Origin: Rhea pennata
Taxonomy: Eukaryota > Chordata > Aves > Rheiformes > Rheidae
NCBI RefSeq assembly: GCF_028389875.1
Contig: NC_084664.1
Coordinates: 61,458,703-61,522,702, forward strand
Direction of reading: 5' to 3'
DNA length: 64,000 nt
Shown: positions 58,286-64,000 of the stretch, one piece after another
Position numbering within the stretch: position 1 is the stretch's first letter
Layout of the letters: every line of letters begins with the position of its first letter
The notes under the pieces: model-generated
Told to the model about the DNA's origin: nothing
What the model saw: only the letters and a program-made list of their open reading frames with translations
Database searches by the model: none
Position numbers and translations under genes: made by a program

Positions 58286-60024
58286 GGAGAGGAAGAGTGT
58301 ACGAGTACCTCAGTGGCAGAACTATCACTGCACGTAATGCACCTTGACATGTTTGTTGTGGATCTAATTTATTATTCATGCACCAGAGAGAGTGCGCAAA
58401 CCTTACTGCTGATGAAGCAAAGCCCTTAGAACCTAAAGACAGATGAAAGATCGACTGAACAAAGTAAATATCAATCTGTGGTCTTCTGTACTACCTACTG
58501 GAGGATAAGGACTATGATTCACTTGTGCGTCTTGAATGTAATTAAATTATATGCTGTTCTAAAGTAGCTACGTAATGCTTCTGGGCACAGCCACAAAGCA
58601 CAGGGCTAGCCTTGCTCCACAGAGCAGCTCGTGCAGAAGTCCACAGCATTTTCTGAACAAATGCAGGCAGGGGTTTGAGTATCACTGGCAGCTCATCTAC
58701 GCACAACGGCACGAGAATTGACGTGGGGGACTCAAAACTCCAGGCAAGGAAAAGAAACTCTCCCTGCCGGGGAGTATCACCACCTGCTCGGGAAAAGCTC
58801 GGGCGGACAGACGAGCTCGGCAGCGTGTAGCCAAGGTCAAACTGCAGAGTCACTGCAGGACTGATGGCAAAAGCGAATATTGGGACCCACAGCGCCTGTT
58901 GCGAACACCCCACCTGACACTGTTTGCTTATTGCAGAGCTCAAGGAAAAAACAGAAAAGGAAAGACTATTTCTAAGAAAGCGGGAAGCCAAAAAACAGAG
59001 GGACACCTTTCTTCAAACGAGGTCGTCTGGTCTGAGGTTGGCCTCTCACCTCCACCTAAGAAACTGCATTAGCTAATAGCACGTTGAGTAAGTCACTCCT
59101 GCAGTTACCAGAGATACAAAGGAGGCGGCTGACTTATGTAAACCCAAATGGCAGACAAAAGATGGTCCACAAAAAAAATCCTTCCTTACAGAGGCCTGCC
59201 GTGAGGAAAATCTTAAAGAATCTTTGAAATTCAAGAATTGCTTGAATTACACCAAGAAATACATTTGGGGGCAGGACACTGACTAAATACTGGGATTATA
59301 CGACATGTGTACACTAAGCAAAGGATTCGTATGATATAATTTGCACTGTTCCGAGTTCCAGAATGAGCTTCAAGGGCAGCACTGAGTGGAGAGCGATGCA
59401 GTCGTTCAATCCGGACCCAGCTACAGCAGGAATACCTGCTGTTTGGGTCTGCATTTGTCAAGAAAGGTCACAACCCCAGAGCCAAATGCAAATGGAAAAC
59501 CAAAGAGGGCTGAGAAGCCACCCTTGCTGCAGAGTAACTGCTAAATGTATCACTTTCATGATAACATGACCTGGATTTTGGAAGTGATCTGTGCAGCATA
59601 TAAAGGGCAGATATATGCCTTTCTCAAGTTGCTTTTTGTAATATGATCTAACCCAGTTCTTCTAGGAACTCTCAGGCAGCTATTTACAATTCAAAGCATT
59701 GATCTATTGCAGTCATATGGTGACTGCAACATTTAGCTCTGTGGGTTGTTACAGAGGCATTGCTTTTTTTAAACTGAAGGGCATTAGTATCTAGGACAAC
59801 AGCCAACCCATGTGTGATTAGGTATGAAGTTTCACAAATTAATCTGTTGTCATGACCAACACCAAATAAAAACACTGTCCCCACTTGACAAGGTTCAGTG
59901 CTATAAGATCAGGTCCTAAAAGTGGGATTAAATGAGTACCTCAGTAAAATGCTATGCAACGCCTTCAGCAAAAACGCATAAAAGTAAAATGTATTCCCTG
60001 AAGTGACCAAGACACTGTACTTAC

Positions 60025-60144
60025 TTGCTTTTTCTTGTAGAACCCCTTCTTGTCGCAATTTGGAATATGGAAACCCCTAGGACTCAAGACATTCAGGATC
60101 TTTAGGTGGTTTAATGTGTCTTCCATTTCTCTACGACAGGGACC
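60025..60144 (-). CDS. IGFBP3: IGF-binding protein 3, exon 3
   Basis: Codes GPCRREMEDTLNHLKILNVL, then SPRGFHIPNCDKKGFYKKKQ, the first half of the thyroglobulin type-1 domain. It is almost identical to mammalian IGFBP3. It has 120 nt, phase 0 at both ends, with a minus-strand acceptor attaacag and donor gtaagt. The layout mirrors IGFBP1 exon 3, as expected for paralogs from an old duplication. Confidence 0.97.
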
Positions 60145-60871
60145 CTGTTAATGAGGATGGTTTAGAAAGCACAAATGAAATTTCATTTTCAAATGCTGCT
60201 TTTCACACAAGAGTTTAGTAAATCTTTTAATCAGAAGAAGCATGAAACCCAAATACTCTATTAAAACAAAGCAATGGTTAGAAATGTCAAAAGCAGACCA
60301 TTCACAAGTAAAATTTTGAGATTATGCTTTAAGGATAAACTGGTTTCTAAACACTGAATGCCCTATGCTATGCTCAGGCACAGACTGGTATTTCCAGTTG
60401 TAATCACAGCCACTTATACCTAAAGGGAAGGCCTAACCAGTGTACAGGTTGATCACACAAACACCTTATTTTGGGAAAGGAGGCAGGGAATTGGAAATAA
60501 ACCACTCAGTAATTCTTCCTTAATGCCATTTATTTTTGTGGTGATGCTGGATCCAAAAGCTCAAATGAAATGGATTTAATTGAAAATGTGCAGTCTTGCA
60601 CATTGTATATGTATACATAAAAATACTGTGCAACATCTTTCTCCCTCTCTGTCTCTAGCTAAGTAGAGTCTAAGTAATATAATGTTGGACACCGATTCCA
60701 GATTTCAGCTGGACCAAACAGATGCAGTCATGCAAATGAATGGTTGCACATGATATTTTCATGAGATAGGTCAGTCGCTTTTTGCATCAGTTTCTACATC
60801 TGCAAAAGGAGGACAATAGTGCGGCTTTAGGGCACTGAGATAAAAAGAACTTACAGAAGCACTTTTAAGAG

Positions 60872-61085
60872 CGTGTCTCAAATGCCAGCTAATTATTTCT
60901 CACTGCAGCCCTTTGAGGTAGGGAGTACAGCATTACCGGTCCCTTTTTACAGGCAGAAAACCAGGAGCAGAGGAGTTCAAGATGTGCCAGAGGTCAGTCT
61001 TGCCAAGAAGGCAGTCAGTGTCAGCAGTGGGATTAGAATTCAAGAATTACAGCCTGCAAATTCTGTGCTTAGCTCTGCTCCTGTT
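60872..61085 (+). mobile_element. MIR-type SINE fragment
   Basis: Matches the MIR layout: 'ctcactgcagccctttgagg', 'tagggagtacagcattaccg', 'ctttttacaggcagaaaacc', a 'ggag...aggagttcaa' block and 'agtgggattagaattcaag'. It is longer than the copy at 55381 and in the same orientation. Old and inactive. Confidence 0.75.
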
Positions 61086-61554
61086 TGAGCGTATTATTGA
61101 CTCAATCCACCAATCCACTCCTTAAACGCAGACCTGAAAAAAATCCTTCGCATGGTTACGTGGATTTAAAATGTTTAAGTTGCTGTAACAACACAAAGGC
61201 TCATTGGTGCACTTCTTAATTAGTGAAGTAATGATATTTATACTTTCAAGTAGCAATATTAATAGTTTGCTCATATAAAGTGCCTTTCATCTGAGTGTCT
61301 GAAAGCACACAGGCCCAGCAGGCCTACTGAAGTTTAAAATTGATTTTTTTGGTTTGGTTAACAAATACCTTCCTTGCAGCTTTCATACTTTTTCTTTCAG
61401 TATCAATCTCACAAGCTCTGAACATGTTCTTTAAACTGCTGCTGCTCTTATTGGCAGCTCCTTAAACGAACAAAACTGCAAACTGTTCAGATGCACTGAC
61501 TGCAGATCACCCGCTTCCAGAGACCTGGTCCCCAGATAGGCCTACAGAAAGAGC

Positions 61555-61557
<3 letters not shown>

Positions 61558-61596
<39 letters not shown>
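61558..61596 (+). repeat. Poly-T run (39)
   Basis: Thirty-nine consecutive T residues in IGFBP3 intron 2. Confidence 0.95.
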
Positions 61597-62708
61597 CTTG
61601 AAGTAGACTTCAAGTAGGCTTCAGAGAGATCAATATCAAAAGCAAACATACGGACACAGCTAGAAAGGCATTTGCTTACAAAGGCATGTGTCCCAGATGG
61701 ACTTATTTCTGGTCTTTACAGCCACGAGCGGTTTTGTTAAGCAGTTTTGCGGGCCTTTACACATGAGTCCAGACTACCACATAAGGAGAAATGCTTCTGC
61801 TGGTTAAGGCCGGGACCTTATTTCCTCAGTGCTACCAAAGCTGATTCCTTTACTATAAAGGGTTTATTTTTATGTTTTTGGAAGAAGGATATGCTGAAAC
61901 TCAGACACAGAAGTATTTTCACTAGAATAGAGGACAAACTGAGCATGCAGTATTATCAACCTTGCTGTTTTAACTTGCGAGGCCACATCCCCTTCGGACA
62001 GAACTTTCTGCTGTATGCTGGTATTGAAACCTTCTTTTGCAGATGGGAAACTGTATCTGGTTCCATCACGCCTCTCCTGATGAAATGCCAAAGCGTACGC
62101 GGCAATTATTTTTAACGCCATCCGGCACAGGCACGAGAATAACCAGCTTATCGGCCAAGAAGTTCCCAGACAGCGAGCATCCTCTCCTCCAGGTCACCCG
62201 GCAGTCCCCCTGCTGCGCACTGTGCGCTGGTGAGCCATTACCTGTTCATGCAGCGGGACCACACAGAAACTGCGAAGGGAGGCGGCGTTCTGCATGCCGC
62301 GCAAATACCGACTAGCCAAACCGTCGGTAGCAAAACTAGCTACGTTTCTCTTCCTTGACGCGCGCCACGGAGCGGGAGCACGATACCGCTGAATGGGAAG
62401 CCTTTCCCTCTTCTGCCTTATTGCAAGCAAATAATGCTGCTTGCAGCCACGCTTAATGACGATACTGTTAAGCCAATTCTGAACCCTCAAGTACAAATGC
62501 GTAATAGTAGGTGTAAAGAACTTCTGCGAAGAATCCACTACCAAAAATCGTATTAAAAGTCAATGTAAACATCAATGCACGAGGCCTCTATGTTTTATGA
62601 ACATGATCTATTCGGTCTGCTGATCATCTGCATTTGCAAATCTATAGTTTTACTGGTCAAACCAGTATCAGCCAGAATTTCCTAAATGGCTACAATAATT
62701 ATCACTAT

Positions 62709-62738
62709 CTTCTTTTTTTTCTTTTTTTTTTTTTTTTT
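62709..62738 (+). repeat. T-rich run
   Basis: About 30 nt of T with one C interruption. On the minus strand it is poly-A, just downstream of the exon 2 donor. Confidence 0.85.
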
Positions 62739-62842
62739 AATTTACCTTGTCAAATGCACCACATGCACAGGCGCGCACACACATACACCTGTGTGCACAC
62801 TCACATGCAGGAAAAGACATTTCTGTTTACAAAAATACTTAC

Positions 62843-63069
62843 ATATTCAGTCTCTTGTTTGGATTCAGAAGAGAAATTCAGTGTATCTGTACTTTGCGAA
62901 TCATATTCCACTTTGTAGCGTTGTGTATTTTTGGCTTGCTCTTTCCTGATGATATCTATTTTGATGTGCTGTGGATGCGACTTGGAATCTGACACCCTGT
63001 GAGAGTTTGGGATGGCCTGATTTTCTATGCTACTGGTACTCCGGTCTTCTTCTGAATCACTGGAATTTC
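62843..63069 (-). CDS. IGFBP3: IGF-binding protein 3, exon 2 (linker)
   Basis: Codes NSSDSEEDRSTSSIENQAIP, then NSHRVSDSKSHPQHIKIDII, then RKEQAKNTQRYKVEYDSQST, then DTLNFSSESKQETEY. The SDSEED acidic patch, HRVSD, QRYKVEYDSQSTDT and NFSSESK blocks identify IGFBP3. NSS and NFS are N-glycosylation sequons like those of the mammalian linker. The exon has 227 nt, entering in phase 1 (two bases complete a Gly codon) and leaving in phase 0. It has a minus-strand acceptor cttgaag and donor gtaagt. From here to the C-terminus 156 full codons are seen; the N-domain exon is outside the window. Confidence 0.96.
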
Positions 63070-64000
63070 CTTCAAGTAGAAAAAAAATCAGTGAAGAAGA
63101 AATGTTAACCAACTGCCAGTTAAGTCAAGACCACTCAATTAGTCTATATTCTTAATTTTTATTTACAAAATAACGATATATAAAACCATGAACAATTTAG
63201 TATTGTGCATGCAACAGCATCTTTACTGCTAAGAACAGTGATGACTTTTATAAATGAAGAAACTCTTTACACTTTGTAAATCTTTAAAGTGCTACTGCAT
63301 ATACACCCTTCCTAATTAATTATTTGAAAGCTCTTCATATTAATTCGATTTCATAGCGTTTTTAAATCGCTGATGCTCAGATGTCTTGCTGTTTGCTTTA
63401 TGCTGAAGTTTTTTGGTTTGCCACCAGATGGGGGCAGCTTTGTACCATGACCTGACAGTTCCCAGGGTTTGGACCTGCATCAGAACTCTGTTAGCAACTT
63501 CACCAATGCGGGACATGCAAAGTATCCGAATAATTTATTCCTGACCTAGAGCAGATTTAGTGGAATTTAATTAAATACAACTAACTTGTGGAACTTATTG
63601 GTTTTGGTGTGATTGTCTTCCCTGGGAAAGTAATTAAGAAAAAAAGCATTATTAAAAGAAATTCTACCAGGTTGAGTTTGGTGGTTCTAATTAACAATTT
63701 TTAACACTGCTTTTCGTTATTAATTTTAGTCCTCAAAAATATTTCTAGGTGCACAAAACAGGGAAAAAAATCGCCATTCATTCTGTAATGGTGTCAAAGG
63801 ACAAACATCTGCTTTCATTACGGGCTTTAAAAATATTTTCTCTTTAAACTACCATCCGTAAAAATACAGGAGAAATACTTTTTTCCTAAATACTGCATGA
63901 GCACAGTGTTCCTGTACTTTCTGAGGTATTTGTCTACACTGCATTTCTCTCCTAGGAGACTTGCAGTGCAACTGAAACTGGCTGCATTTCCTCCGTGGAA
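63070..64000 (-). other. IGFBP3: IGFBP3 intron 1 (partial)
   Basis: The 3' part of the first intron, running off the right edge. It is AT-rich with nothing recognised. IGFBP3 exon 1 and its promoter lie beyond the window. Confidence 0.85.

Larger units (their letters stand above)
52946..60024 (-). other. IGFBP3: IGFBP3 intron 3
   Basis: A 7.1-kb intron. It holds a MIR-type SINE near 55381, a worn repeat near 55235-55320, a 9-bp hairpin at 53541-53567 (AAGGCAACT / AGTTGCCTT), and a T25 run at 58261. I found no coding sequence in it. Confidence 0.85.
60145..62842 (-). other. IGFBP3: IGFBP3 intron 2
   Basis: A 2.7-kb intron with a MIR-type SINE at about 60872-61085, a T39 run at 61558, a T-rich run at 62709-62738 and a CA-rich stretch at 62766-62800. 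No coding sequence was found in it. Confidence 0.88.

Noticed and set aside
1-64000. tRNA, rRNA, CRISPR arrays, operons, endogenous retroviruses
   Set aside because: I saw no cloverleaf, ribosomal sequence, spaced repeats or viral long terminal repeats; the window is an ordinary vertebrate locus.

Overview
The window is nuclear DNA of a land vertebrate, most probably a bird. Genes are split by introns with GT/AG borders, most of the sequence is AT-rich and non-coding, CpG is concentrated in a few islands, and interspersed repeats are sparse and old (one CR1 LINE fragment, two MIR-type SINE fragments, a few worn shorter pieces). The gene order is that of human 7p12-p13 but much compacted: ADCY1, a CCDC201-like gene, IGFBP1, then IGFBP3 in the opposite direction.

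Region by region. Positions 1-5682 hold the last three coding exons of ADCY1 (+), coding the end of the second catalytic domain and the C-terminal tail. A very long 3' UTR probably follows, to about 15960. It contains a CpG-rich, hairpin-rich patch near 10030-10560 and a 24-bp perfect palindrome near 13690. Positions 16000-22300 are intergenic, with one unexplained 101-codon open frame at 18086-18391 that reads like coding DNA. Positions 22315-27277 hold a small TATA-driven gene (+) whose main exon and last exon match the oocyte protein CCDC201; its 5' exon phasing does not close in the simplest model. Positions 27300-37900 are gene-free.

Positions 38040-43180 hold the whole of IGFBP1 (+): CpG island, CGG repeat, HNF1-like site, TATA box, four coding exons (270 residues) and a 3' UTR. 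Positions 43200-50300 are the spacer between the two tail-to-tail IGFBP genes, followed by an isolated CpG island at 50830-51130. Positions 52820-64000 hold the last three coding exons of IGFBP3 (-). Its first exon, with the signal peptide and N-terminal IGF-binding domain, lies beyond the right edge.

IGFBP1 and IGFBP3 are paralogous secreted carriers of IGF-I/II that share one exon layout. ADCY1 is a membrane enzyme making cAMP and CCDC201 is a germ-cell protein; they are neighbours by ancient synteny, not by shared function. The points most worth checking are the CCDC201 gene model, the structured patch in the ADCY1 3' UTR, the orphan frame at 18086, the KGD in place of RGD in IGFBP1, and the lone CpG island between the IGFBP genes.
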